The notes beneath the pieces were generated by a model. It was not told where the DNA came from. It saw nothing but the letters and a program-made list of their open reading frames with translations, and did no database searches. Positions 41,714 through 50,272 of a stretch of 64,000 nt of DNA are shown one piece after another. Position 1 is the stretch's first letter. Each line of letters starts with the position of its first letter. Source of the DNA: OLB23 sp965230965 (lineage in GTDB: Bacteria > Patescibacteriota > Microgenomatia > UBA1406 > HO2-37-13b); contig OZ246401.1 of NCBI GenBank assembly GCA_965230965.1, positions 806,001 through 870,000 of the forward strand, in the 5' to 3' direction. The position numbers and the translations under genes were made by a program.

Positions 41714-42142
41714 ATGCATACAACCTTTCAGCCAGTAGTCTTAGCCGTTATTAAAAAGGAAGACAAGTACCTTCTTACCCTACGAGTAGATAAAACAACA
41801 GATGGAGAGGAGACCGAGTTTCACAATATGTGGCAACTACCAGGTGGTGGTGTTGAATTCGGAGAAACACTCGAAGAAGCATTCCTCCGAGAATGTAATG
41901 AAGAGGTCGGTGTTGATGTCATCATTGATGGACCAGTAGCATTCGTTGATACGGTTGTGCGTGGCGAATGGCAGGGCGTGTTTATACCATATCTTTGCCA
42001 TATGAAGGATCCAGAGCAAATCATTACGATTAATGATGAAGCAAGTGAATTTGGATGGTATACCTATGCAGAAATAAGAAATCTTACCTTAATGTCGCTT
42101 TTAGATAGGATTTTTGCTGCTGCAATTGAAAACAATATATGA
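41714..42142 (+). CDS. Nudix hydrolase
   Basis: 142-aa Nudix enzyme with an intact box (GGGVEFGE ... RECNEEVG). MWQLPGGG and the WYTYAEI end are usual for MutT-like members. Substrate not assigned. The start at 41714 is preferred over 41687 because TATAAT (41702-41707) ends 6 nt before it. The stop overlaps the rhomboid start by 4 nt. Confidence 0.86.
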   Translation: MHTTFQPVVLAVIKKEDKYLLTLRVDKTTDGEETEFHNMWQLPGGGVEFGETLEEAFLRECNEEVGVDVIIDGPVAFVDTVVRGEWQGVFIPYLCHMKDPEQIITINDEASEFGWYTYAEIRNLTLMSLLDRIFAAAIENNI

Positions 42143-42843
42143 TTCCACTTCACGACACAAATCAGCGAAACTCCTTCCCCTTCATTAACTACTTCATTAT
42201 CTTGAGCAATATTGCCGTCTTTATTTTGCAGTTGAGCGCACCGGATTTCGAGGCCTTTATATTAGCCCACGCTTTTGTACCTGCACAGTTTTCTTTGCTT
42301 AATCCAGCATCGTGGTTCACGGTGATTTCATCGATGTGGATGCATGGCAACCTTCTCCATATTATTTTCAATTTATGGTTTTTGCATATTTTTGGCGATA
42401 ACGTCGAAGATAGAATTGGCCATATACGCTATTTGCTTTTCTATGTGGTATGTGGCATTGCAGCTGTTGGTGCGCAATACGTTATTGAACCAAGTAGCAC
42501 CATCCCTCTTATTGGTGCCTCTGGCGCTATTGCTGGTGTAACTGGCGCATATCTAAAACTGTTTAAAGATGCGCGCATTGTTGCCTTAGTCCCCTCTTTT
42601 TTCGGCATATTGCATCGCGTTGTGCTTCCTTCTTGGATTTTCCTTGGCTATTGGTTTTTACTGCAAGTTGTTAGTGGCTTTGGAAGCTTGGCGACACTTG
42701 AAGTGAATCAGGGCGGCGTTGCTTTCTTTGCCCATATTGGCGGCTTTATCGCTGGTTACTTTCTCGCATTTTTTGTTATGGGTCAGCAACACGATTCAAG
42801 TGAAGATGATACGTACGAAAAATTAAAACGGCTTTATAATTGA
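42139..42843 (+). CDS. rhomboid-family intramembrane serine protease
   Basis: 234-aa membrane protein with six to seven helices. Catalytic Ser lies in GASGAIAG and His in FFAHIGGFIAGY; the WMHGNLLHIIFNLWFLHIFGDNVED loop includes the conserved HxxxN region. It cleaves membrane-protein helices inside the bilayer, perhaps to release surface proteins. Translationally coupled to the Nudix gene. Confidence 0.92.
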   Translation: MIPLHDTNQRNSFPFINYFIILSNIAVFILQLSAPDFEAFILAHAFVPAQFSLLNPASWFTVISSMWMHGNLLHIIFNLWFLHIFGDNVEDRIGHIRYLLFYVVCGIAAVGAQYVIEPSSTIPLIGASGAIAGVTGAYLKLFKDARIVALVPSFFGILHRVVLPSWIFLGYWFLLQVVSGFGSLATLEVNQGGVAFFAHIGGFIAGYFLAFFVMGQQHDSSEDDTYEKLKRLYN

Positions 42844-42853
42844 TGAAACAATT

Positions 42854-44131
42854 ATGGACTCGGATAATGTAATTAGACCAGGAGATATTGCAGAAATAAT
42901 TCATACCGATGAGAAGCCCCCACAGGTTGGAGTGACATATTTCGCGAATAACGATACGAATAAAGCGACTCCGGATCTGGAAATGAAACTTGTTATTCCA
43001 GAAACAGAATATAAAGGCAAAGATAACTACTATAGCGATGGAGCATTTATTGATCTTCTATATATACGGCTGCCCGAAGCGTTAAAGGCAGCAAGAGAGC
43101 ATTTATCATCGATTGATGTCTCACAACTTACACCAGCGGAACAATCGTCATATCAAGATTTGATCAACCTAACTTCTGGTGAACATACAGACCTGGGAAG
43201 TATTAATTTTGATGCTGTGCATAATTTGTTAATGAAGGTAGCAATAGATTTAAAAGAAAAAGGCGATCCACAAGACAGAGCACTTATTAGGGCATTGCTC
43301 AGTGCATATCCTCGTTTGCCCAACATGGACAATTTTTCGGACTCAAGGAAGACATATGCAGATTTAGTTCATGAGGCTATGAAATCTAAATATGATGCGA
43401 AAGATTCTGCTGCTTACAAAGATATTACATATGAAAGAAGAATAGGGATGCATGAACAAACACATTTAGCCGATCATCAAGCTCATGCAGGAAGACTTGT
43501 TTCGGTTGATAGAAGATACGAATTTGCACTGAGGAGGCATGCAGATAACCCTAGCGCCATTGCCACAATGAGGCAGATAAGAACAATAATAGGTGATGTA
43601 CTTGAAGCACGTGCCTATATTGCTGAAATATCAGGAAGAATGATTAGAGATAGTCATCAGACTGATGAAGGATATTATCATCCCGGAATGTGTATGAAGT
43701 TGCTTTTGGCACTACAGAAAACATTAGTGCTCTCAAATGAACGATTCACAGATATGTTTGTTAGGAACGATGCAGAGATAATCCCCGGTATTGATGTCAT
43801 TCACGAAGAACATGTTGGTGGTGCTCTGCTTTTAGCTTTTATTGATAAAGATTCAAAGGAAAAGATTATTCAAGACCTATCTTATGAGAGAGTTTTAGTT
43901 GATGAAGAACCAGATGTTAATGAACCACACAGGGTGGCCATTATCAAGACTTTCCAAGATCTAATCAGAAATCCTCAGTTGTCTCAAAGTAGACTAGAGG
44001 AAAGTTGGGACGTGCTTGGTGGATTGCTTGATAGTTTGGTTACAAGATTAGATGATGAGCTTAATGTACTTGAGCCAGAGAGTGCTTCTGATCACCATGA
44101 AGATTCCCCTATACCTGAAACAACAACATGA
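42854..44131 (+). CDS. unknown protein with HExxH metallopeptidase-like motif
   Basis: 425-aa protein without signal peptide or membrane segment. H200-E201-x-x-H204 (MHEQTHLADH) is followed 47 residues later by an EARAYIAE segment (Glu251), the arrangement of gluzincin zinc peptidases. N-terminal ~60 residues look extended/beta; the remainder is helical and acidic, with an acidic Ser/Thr/Pro tail. No family recognised. TATAAT lies 13 nt before the ATG, overlapping the rhomboid end, so the two genes may be cotranscribed. Confidence 0.65.
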   Translation: MDSDNVIRPGDIAEIIHTDEKPPQVGVTYFANNDTNKATPDLEMKLVIPETEYKGKDNYYSDGAFIDLLYIRLPEALKAAREHLSSIDVSQLTPAEQSSYQDLINLTSGEHTDLGSINFDAVHNLLMKVAIDLKEKGDPQDRALIRALLSAYPRLPNMDNFSDSRKTYADLVHEAMKSKYDAKDSAAYKDITYERRIGMHEQTHLADHQAHAGRLVSVDRRYEFALRRHADNPSAIATMRQIRTIIGDVLEARAYIAEISGRMIRDSHQTDEGYYHPGMCMKLLLALQKTLVLSNERFTDMFVRNDAEIIPGIDVIHEEHVGGALLLAFIDKDSKEKIIQDLSYERVLVDEEPDVNEPHRVAIIKTFQDLIRNPQLSQSRLEESWDVLGGLLDSLVTRLDDELNVLEPESASDHHEDSPIPETTT

Positions 44132-44222
44132 CTCTGCCTGCTTGCTTGCTGACCTTCGTATGGTCCTGGCAAGATGAAGGCTTTGAATGGCGTTGGTGCC
44201 GCGTTAGTGTATGATATATAGT

Positions 44223-45233
44223 ATGGCAAAGAAAGTATTGCTTACCGGAGCTGGTGGTTACATTGGTTCAAATGGCGCATATAAATTACTACAAAGTGGT
44301 TACGAGGTTGTTGCAGTTGACGACTTATCAAATGGCTATAAAGAGCCACTCCTAAAGCTTCAAGAAACATTTGGCAAAGACCAATTTCGTTATTATGTAA
44401 CTGCAATTGAAACAGGAATTCACAAGGTTTTTTGGGAAGAAAAAAATATTGATGGTGTTATTCATTATGCTGCCCCCTGCTCCGTGAATGAATCGATGCA
44501 AAATCCTGGCAAGTATTTCAATACTGTCAATATTGGTATGTCACTTTTGAAATCGATGCAAGAAAATGACGTGAAAAACATTGTGTTCTCTTCAACATGT
44601 GCGGTTTATGGAGAGGCTGAGTATGTTCCTGTTGATGAACAACATCCCACAAATCCTTCAAATCCTTATGGTGAATCAAAGCGCATGGTTGAGAAGATGA
44701 TTGAGTGGTACGGAGAATTAAAAGATTTGCACTATGTAATTCTGCGTTATTTTAATGTATGTGGTGCATCAGATGATGGATTGTATGGTGATTCAAAGAA
44801 GCCTTCAGTCCACATGATGCAGAATGCTATTCGTGGTATATTAGGAATTGAGAAATTTTATCTAACCTGTCCAAAAGTCGAGACCCCAGATGGAACACCT
44901 ATTCGTGATTATACAAATGTTGTTGATTTGAATGAAGGACATATTAAGGCACTTGAATATTTGTGGGAAGGTGGAAAGAATGAGACGATAAACTTGGGAA
45001 CAGGGAAAGGAAATTCAGTATTGGAAATTATTAAAGCAGTCGAAGAAGCAACGGGAAAAAAGTTTCCTGAATTTGAACAGGGCCCTGCGCGACAAGGAGA
45101 ATATGCGACCATGGTCGCAGCAACAGAAAAGGCTGCACAGATTCTTAAATGGAAGCCAACGCGATCGCTCGCTGATAGTGCGCAATCATTAGTTACCTGG
45201 TATACCCAGCATCCTCATGGCTGGAAAGAGTAA
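44223..45233 (+). CDS. galE: UDP-glucose 4-epimerase-like SDR
   Basis: 336-aa extended SDR. GAGGYIGS binds NAD, SSTCAVYG and catalytic YGESK are intact, and RYFNVCGA with the IRDYTNVVDL segment match GalE. Interconverts UDP-glucose and UDP-galactose (or the N-acetyl forms) for glycan synthesis. The ATG at 44223 is chosen (TATGAT 7 nt before); an alternative ATG is at 44211. The 3' end overlaps the GT-C gene by 17 nt. Confidence 0.9.
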   Translation: MAKKVLLTGAGGYIGSNGAYKLLQSGYEVVAVDDLSNGYKEPLLKLQETFGKDQFRYYVTAIETGIHKVFWEEKNIDGVIHYAAPCSVNESMQNPGKYFNTVNIGMSLLKSMQENDVKNIVFSSTCAVYGEAEYVPVDEQHPTNPSNPYGESKRMVEKMIEWYGELKDLHYVILRYFNVCGASDDGLYGDSKKPSVHMMQNAIRGILGIEKFYLTCPKVETPDGTPIRDYTNVVDLNEGHIKALEYLWEGGKNETINLGTGKGNSVLEIIKAVEEATGKKFPEFEQGPARQGEYATMVAATEKAAQILKWKPTRSLADSAQSLVTWYTQHPHGWKE

Positions 45234-46302
45234 ACTAGCGCTCGTTTTTATTCTTGCTTTTTATTTTGTGCGTATGTACTTCATGGCACCTGCGATTTTT
45301 TCTTTTCAGTTTGAACAGCCACGTGTTCGTGAATATCTAAAATCGCAAGATATTCCTCGCCATGTGAATGGAAGGCTATATCTATCTGATGAAGACATTC
45401 ACATGGCGGCAGGATATTTATATGTGTATGGATTTGATCCAACAGCATTTAATTTTCAGCACCCGCCACTTATTAAATACTTGTATGGTTATGCCATTCG
45501 TTTTTTTGGTAACCCATACATTGTGCAATTATTTTTTGGCAGTGTGCTCTTGGTTTTGACATATTTTGCTGCTCTGCGCATAACAAAAAAAACCTGGGTT
45601 GCCTTTTTATCCGCACTCTTCTTAGTTACAGACCCAGTTTTTTTAGACCTATCACAACATACATTGCTTGATCTGGGGCAGGCAGTATTTGCAATGTCAT
45701 ATGTGCTGGCCCACATATATATGCCGAGTGCTTTCGTATTACAGGGCGTGCTATTGGGTTTGTTTGCTGCTTCAAAATTTTGGTCCACCACCCTCTTTTT
45801 TATTGGAGCAGTAGGTCTTTATAGATATCTGAAAAAAACGCTAAACATCCGTAATTTTTCATTCCAACTTGCTATTGCTTTTGTAACATTTTCGGCAATT
45901 TATGTTCACTCTTTTATTAAGCATGCACCTTTTAATATCATTTTTTTCCAACTAAAGACGTTGAAATATTGGCTGCATCATTCTGTCTCAAGCGTACCCG
46001 GCGACGCAGCCCTTTTATTCCTTACTGGCCATCACCATATGTGGTGGCAAAACAATGAGATAACATCAGTATTAGGCTGGCCAATTATGTGGCCAATTAT
46101 GACGGTTGCGCTTTTAATCAGTATTGTTGCCTACCGCAAAAAACTCACACCGATATTTTTTATAAGCCTGTTACCTCTTTTGTATGTTATCTATATTTCT
46201 CTGCAGGCTCCCTATATGCGCTATTTCATACTTATTCTTCCCTATTGCTATATAATACTTTTCAACACGATCTCATTATTAATTGATAAAAAGAAACGCT
46301 AA
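45217..46302 (+). CDS. GT-C membrane glycosyltransferase (PMT-like)
   Basis: 361-aa polytopic protein with ~9 helices. SDEDIHMAAGY provides the Asp/Glu of the first exterior loop, and FNFQHPPLIKYL the H-P-P-L motif. Shorter than most PMT_2 proteins and without a C-terminal exterior domain. It is followed by LAB_N and a GT2 polyprenyl-P-sugar synthase-like gene, consistent with a lipid-monosaccharide donor system. Confidence 0.83.
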   Translation: MAGKSKLALVFILAFYFVRMYFMAPAIFSFQFEQPRVREYLKSQDIPRHVNGRLYLSDEDIHMAAGYLYVYGFDPTAFNFQHPPLIKYLYGYAIRFFGNPYIVQLFFGSVLLVLTYFAALRITKKTWVAFLSALFLVTDPVFLDLSQHTLLDLGQAVFAMSYVLAHIYMPSAFVLQGVLLGLFAASKFWSTTLFFIGAVGLYRYLKKTLNIRNFSFQLAIAFVTFSAIYVHSFIKHAPFNIIFFQLKTLKYWLHHSVSSVPGDAALLFLTGHHHMWWQNNEITSVLGWPIMWPIMTVALLISIVAYRKKLTPIFFISLLPLLYVIYISLQAPYMRYFILILPYCYIILFNTISLLIDKKKR

Positions 46303-46307
46303 ACAGC

Positions 46308-46580
46308 ATGATTTTTGGTTTTAAAATAGATTTTTGGACACTGTGGGGACTCGTTGCGCAAGGGTTATTTTTTATGAGTTTTATTGTGCAGTGGTATAAG
46401 TCTGAGAAGGCGCAAGAAAGTCATCTCCCTGTAGAATTCTGGTACCTGCGACTTATCGCTTCTGTAATGCTATTTTCTTATGTATTGGTTCGTCGTGATT
46501 TGGTATTTTTTGTTGCAACGATTTTGCAATCAATGATTTATATACGCAATATTAGTTTGATGAGGAAAAATGAAAAGTAA
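46308..46580 (+). CDS. lipid A biosynthesis N-terminal-like (LAB_N) membrane protein
   Basis: 90-aa protein with three helices. WGLVAQGLFFMSFIVQWYKSEKAQESHLPVEFWYLRLI is the LAB_N signature (PQ-loop-like fold), usually fused to or beside GT2 enzymes. Function is not established, possibly helping a sugar-lipid synthase. It overlaps the following GT2 gene by 11 nt, which supports the functional link. Confidence 0.88.
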   Translation: MIFGFKIDFWTLWGLVAQGLFFMSFIVQWYKSEKAQESHLPVEFWYLRLIASVMLFSYVLVRRDLVFFVATILQSMIYIRNISLMRKNEK

Positions 46581-47496
46581 TCCTTTTTATTCAGTAGTTG
46601 TTCCTGTCTTCAATGAAGCTCACAACGCAGGCCCATTGTATGACGAGATTAATGAAGAAATGAAGAAACTGGGGAAAAGTTATGAAATTATTTTTGTCGA
46701 TGATGGATCTCGTGATGGCACACCAGAAGAGTTGCTGCAAAAATCTCCAATTACGCTTATTCAGTTGCGTCGCAATGCAGGACAATCTTCTGCAATGGAT
46801 GCGGGCATCAAACAAGCAACAGGCGAAATTTTAATAACAATGGATGGTGATGGACAGGATGATCCATCGTACATCCCTGTGCTTTTAGAAAAACTTGAGG
46901 AAGGATACGATGTTGTCTGTGCCTGGCGCCACAAGCGCAGAGATTCTGCATCAAAACGGTTTCTGTCGTGGGGATGGAAAAAATTACGGGCAAAATTTAT
47001 TAACGATGGTGTTCACGATGCAGGTACACAATTCCGTGTTTATAAACGCGTAGCTTTTGATGATCTGGATTTATATGGTGAAATGCATCGATTTATTCCA
47101 GCATTATTGTCATGGCGCGGCTTTAAAGTAACGGAGGCGCAAGTTAATCATCGTGAACGCGTTCACGGTAGATCCAAATATACATGGAAGCGGCCGCTAA
47201 AAGGCTTCGCCGATCTAATGTACATGTGGTTTTGGCGAAAGTATTCGACGCGGCCGCAACAGATGTTTGGTGCATTTGGTTCAATATGTATTGCTATTGG
47301 TTTTGCAATATTGCTTTTTATGGCGTATATTCGTCTTTTCAACGGCTACTATCTTTCTGATAAAATTTGGCCACTCGTTGGATTTTTCTTTCTACTTGCC
47401 GGTATTCAACTTTTTTCAACAGGGGTTCTTGCAGCAAGCTTAGTAGAAGTTAATAAAACTAAGAAATACTTTATCAAAGACATCACTACGCAATAA
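46570..47496 (+). CDS. GT2 polyprenyl-phosphate glycosyltransferase (ArnC/GtrB-like)
   Basis: 308-aa GT2 enzyme with two C-terminal helices (~235-285). VVPVFNEAHN, DDGSRDGT and MDGDGQDDP (metal-binding DxD) are typical of Dpm1/GtrB/ArnC. R-V-H-G-x-S-K-Y (ERVHGRSKYTW) marks the polyprenyl-phosphate-binding region. It would make polyprenyl-P-hexose for a GT-C transferase such as the one at 45217. Translationally coupled to the LAB_N gene. Confidence 0.9.
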   Translation: MKSNPFYSVVVPVFNEAHNAGPLYDEINEEMKKLGKSYEIIFVDDGSRDGTPEELLQKSPITLIQLRRNAGQSSAMDAGIKQATGEILITMDGDGQDDPSYIPVLLEKLEEGYDVVCAWRHKRRDSASKRFLSWGWKKLRAKFINDGVHDAGTQFRVYKRVAFDDLDLYGEMHRFIPALLSWRGFKVTEAQVNHRERVHGRSKYTWKRPLKGFADLMYMWFWRKYSTRPQQMFGAFGSICIAIGFAILLFMAYIRLFNGYYLSDKIWPLVGFFFLLAGIQLFSTGVLAASLVEVNKTKKYFIKDITTQ

Positions 47497-48073
47497 GACT
47501 GAAGTAGTTGATTTCAAAAAAATCAATTCCAATTTTTTTTGCTGCTTCTTTATCAGCTTTACTGTCACCTATAAAAAGATAATCATCTAAATTATTCCCT
47601 TGAATATAGATATGTGAAAAACCTTCAGTTTCAGGCTTAATAAAAGACACATCAGATGAAGTAACCAGTGTTTCAAAATGATGAAGAATTCCTTCCATTT
47701 TCAATGTCTTCTCAACTGTCGTACGACAATTTGAACTCCAAACATATAAAACATGTGTTGTGTCATTTTTAATAAAATCAACGATGTTTGGATTTGGATC
47801 ATAATGCTCGAGCTGACTCTCAAAAATTTCATTATATTTCTTGATATATGACAGCATCTCAGGACCTTTGTGTGCGTATGCATTTTGCATTTCCGATAAA
47901 GAAATTTTACTTTCGAGACGATCTTCTAAAATTTGTGCATCAACAGAACGCAACCTGTCTTTTATTGGTCTCAGATATTCGTGCCAAGGAAGCCGCAGTC
48001 GTAAAATAGTAGCATCCATATCGAAGATAAGAAACTTTTTCGGATGTTTAGAAAGGTAATCTACAAGATTCAT
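47486..48073 (-). CDS. HAD-superfamily hydrolase
   Basis: 195-aa HAD protein with motif I FDMDATI (Asp18, Asp20), motif II VWSSN, motif III Lys in FIKPETEG and motif IV FIGDSKAD. Cap helices ~35-95. Probably a phosphatase for a sugar phosphate or nucleotide. Overlaps the GT2 gene by 11 nt in convergent orientation and the Nudix gene upstream by 4 nt. Confidence 0.85.
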   Translation of the reverse strand: MNLVDYLSKHPKKFLIFDMDATILRLRLPWHEYLRPIKDRLRSVDAQILEDRLESKISLSEMQNAYAHKGPEMLSYIKKYNEIFESQLEHYDPNPNIVDFIKNDTTHVLYVWSSNCRTTVEKTLKMEGILHHFETLVTSSDVSFIKPETEGFSHIYIQGNNLDDYLFIGDSKADKEAAKKIGIDFFEINYFSLIA

Positions 48074-48525
48074 ACTAAGTGATCAAAGGCAGCCATTGCA
48101 GTTTCACGCATAAAATCCACTGGATTCAGTGACTCAAATTCTTCACGAGTCACCCACTTGTATTCGGTATGCTCATTGCTAACGGCAATATCTTCTGTAC
48201 CTGCTTTCCCTCTATAATTTATAAAAAGATAGTATATTTTTGTTTCTTCGTTATAGCGACTTATAACTTGTATTGGGTGCAGGTCGTTAACATCGAGCCC
48301 TGTTTCTTCCTTGATCTCTCTTGTGACAGATATATCATGCGGCTCTCCGAAAAGTACATTTCCTCCAGGAAAATCCCAATCGCCTGGACGAGAATAGGAA
48401 TTCATTGCGCGTTTTAAAATAAGAATTTTATGTTCTGTTGGATGAAAGATAACGACCTTTTGAAGAAACTTCATATCGTCGGAGAACATGAAATTGTGTT
48501 TTGATGTATCTGATGGTTTAGGCAT
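48070..48525 (-). CDS. Nudix hydrolase
   Basis: 151-aa Nudix enzyme with the complete box (GGNVLFGE ... REIKEETG). Possible NUDT/8-oxo-dGTPase-like layout; substrate unknown. Start MPKPSDTSK is preferred: TGGTATAAT ends 7 nt before it, and the alternative ATG 9 nt upstream overlaps that -10. Overlaps the HAD gene by 4 nt and the upstream epimerase by 8 nt. Confidence 0.87.
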   Translation of the reverse strand: MPKPSDTSKHNFMFSDDMKFLQKVVIFHPTEHKILILKRAMNSYSRPGDWDFPGGNVLFGEPHDISVTREIKEETGLDVNDLHPIQVISRYNEETKIYYLFINYRGKAGTEDIAVSNEHTEYKWVTREEFESLNPVDFMRETAMAAFDHLV

Positions 48526-49474
48526 AGGTCTCATTATACCATTGCGCCATTTTTTCTATGCCTTGTGCAAATGATGTTTTTGGTTCCCAGTTGAGTAGGT
48601 CTTTAGCTTTAGAAATGTTTGCGAATGTTCTTTCCACATCACCTTTTTGCATAGGTTGTTGACTGATTACTGCATTTTTTCCTAAAGCTTTTTCTATTTC
48701 TTGAATCATACCTTTTAGATTAATGGGATGTGAATTTCCTAGATTAATGACGGCAAATTTTTGAGGATGTTGAAGAGTGGCATATATGCCTTCGATTATA
48801 TCTTCGATATAGGTATAGTCACGAGCTGTTGTGCCGTCACCAAACATTGGTACCGGCTCACCACTTGAGATTTTTTTCATAAACGAGTGAATTGCAAGAT
48901 CGGGCCGTTGTCGTGGTCCATATACGGTAAAGAAACGCAGGCATGTTATGGGGATGTTTTCATTTTTTGCGTACAGCTCACATAGCAATTCTCCACTTCG
49001 CTTTGTAACTGCATAGGGCGAAATCATGTGACTGCAGGGGTCATCTTCGCTAAAAGGAATGTTTGGACTATTCCCATACACGGATGAGGAGGAGCCAAAA
49101 ATGAATTGCTCGATACCGGTTTCTTTAGCTGCTTCTAAAAGGGCCAAAGTACCCATAATGTTGACGTTTGCGTAGAGCTCAGGATTTTCTAATGAAGGGC
49201 GCACACCTGCGCGGGCGGCTAGATGGACAATAATATGCGGCTTTACATCATATATGATGTTTTTTACTTTGGCACTGTCGGTAATATCGAGACGATGTAG
49301 ATGAAAATTCGGGTTTTCTGAAAATTCCTTAATATTCTGTTCTTTTACCTCTGGGTCGTAAAAGTCGTTAAAGTCATCTATGACATATACATCATAATTT
49401 TCAGCAAGCAGTTTTTGAACAAAATGCGAGCCAATAAATCCGGCTCCGCCTGTTACAACAATCTTTTTTCGCAT
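48518..49474 (-). CDS. NAD-dependent sugar epimerase (UDP-glucuronate epimerase-like)
   Basis: 318-aa extended SDR. GGAGFIGS, LAARAGVRPSLENP, SSSSVYG, catalytic YAVTK, RFFTVYGPRQRPDLA and RDYTYIEDI are characteristic of UDP-glucuronate/UDP-GlcNAc 4-epimerases (CapI/LpsL type). It provides a C4-epimerised nucleotide sugar to the glycan locus. TGCTATAAT lies 5 nt before the ATG. Confidence 0.9.
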   Translation of the reverse strand: MRKKIVVTGGAGFIGSHFVQKLLAENYDVYVIDDFNDFYDPEVKEQNIKEFSENPNFHLHRLDITDSAKVKNIIYDVKPHIIVHLAARAGVRPSLENPELYANVNIMGTLALLEAAKETGIEQFIFGSSSSVYGNSPNIPFSEDDPCSHMISPYAVTKRSGELLCELYAKNENIPITCLRFFTVYGPRQRPDLAIHSFMKKISSGEPVPMFGDGTTARDYTYIEDIIEGIYATLQHPQKFAVINLGNSHPINLKGMIQEIEKALGKNAVISQQPMQKGDVERTFANISKAKDLLNWEPKTSFAQGIEKMAQWYNETYA

Positions 49475-49507
49475 AGTTCATTATAGCATAGGGAAATTTG
49501 AAAATAG

Positions 49508-49536
49508 GCCCGCCCCGGACGGAGTCCGGGGCGGGC
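49508..49536 (-). terminator. very strong GC terminator of the 61-aa gene
   Basis: Perfect 13-bp stem GCCCGCCCCGGAC/GTCCGGGGCGGGC with 3-nt loop, followed on the minus strand by CTATTTTC. A second short palindrome (GTGAGC-GAAC-GCTCAC, 49545-49558) overlaps the stop codon. Confidence 0.88.
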
Positions 49537-49555
49537 GCAATGCGTGAGCGAACGC

Positions 49556-49741
49556 TCACTTGGACTTGGTGTCCGGCGTCTTCTCCTGCGTAGGTGGCTC
49601 GAGCCAAAAGATGACGCTGCCATCCGTTTGCTGGAAGGTGGCGCCTGAGACAACGGTCCAACCTTGTTGTTGAAGTTGAACCGCCTCACGAGGCTGATCG
49701 TCTGACCCTGCGGGTACGGTGAACATTTTCTGTTGCGACAA
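49556..49741 (-). CDS. GC-rich small protein of unknown function, TTG start
   Basis: 61-aa protein rich in Gln, Ser, Thr and Asp (VPAGSDDQPREAVQLQQQGW, then WLEPPTQEKTPDTKSK). No family recognised. The TTG at 49741 is chosen because AGGAG lies 6 nt before it. A TTG two codons upstream is too close to the ribosome-binding site, and an ATG five codons downstream is alternative. TATAAT lies ~45 nt upstream (49786-49791, with TGGAAA 17 nt before), inside the end of the neighbouring membrane-protein gene. Composition contrasts with both neighbours. Confidence 0.7.
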   Translation of the reverse strand: MSQQKMFTVPAGSDDQPREAVQLQQQGWTVVSGATFQQTDGSVIFWLEPPTQEKTPDTKSK

Positions 49742-49785
49742 TGTCAACTCCTACCTACTAGATGAGCCGAAAAGACATGTCTATA

Positions 49786-50181
49786 TTATACTACAGGCCG
49801 TTTCTTTTTTCCATTTTGAGCTAGGAGTAGAGAAAGAAAAGTAGATGCGAGTCCCCCACCAAAAAGAAGTATGGGAGTGATTCTCGTAAGAAATTTTTCT
49901 GTAAACCAGATAAATCGCCATCGTGGTACATCGGTTGTAAGTGTTATTTGCGTTTGCTCCAATAATGGTTCGACTATGTGTTTTTGATATTCAAAATGTA
50001 GAAAAAGCAGCATCAAGCCTGTGAAAAAAAGAATGCGTGGCCTACTTGGCTTATGCAAAGCAAAACCCAAACTAGCAAACGCACCAAAAAATAATACGAT
50101 CGGATATGCATTGTGGAGAAAGGTAAGTTTAAATAAATGCTCTATTGCTTGTTCAACATCAGGACCAACAAAAGGTATCAT
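49786..50181 (-). CDS. small membrane protein of unknown function
   Basis: 131-aa protein with three hydrophobic segments (about residues 24-44, 48-65, 95-120) separated by polar loops, and a basic C-terminus (QNGKKKRPVV) expected inside the cell. No family recognised. Its 3' end contains the promoter of the GC-rich gene. Divergent from the DegT aminotransferase gene. Confidence 0.65.
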   Translation of the reverse strand: MIPFVGPDVEQAIEHLFKLTFLHNAYPIVLFFGAFASLGFALHKPSRPRILFFTGLMLLFLHFEYQKHIVEPLLEQTQITLTTDVPRWRFIWFTEKFLTRITPILLFGGGLASTFLSLLLAQNGKKKRPVV

Positions 50182-50272
50182 TCCCTAATTATACATAGTC
50201 TGATGCAGTTTCTTATATTTACTAAAACGAACTCGTGGTGTACTATTTCCCTACGCTCAAAAAGCGCATATA

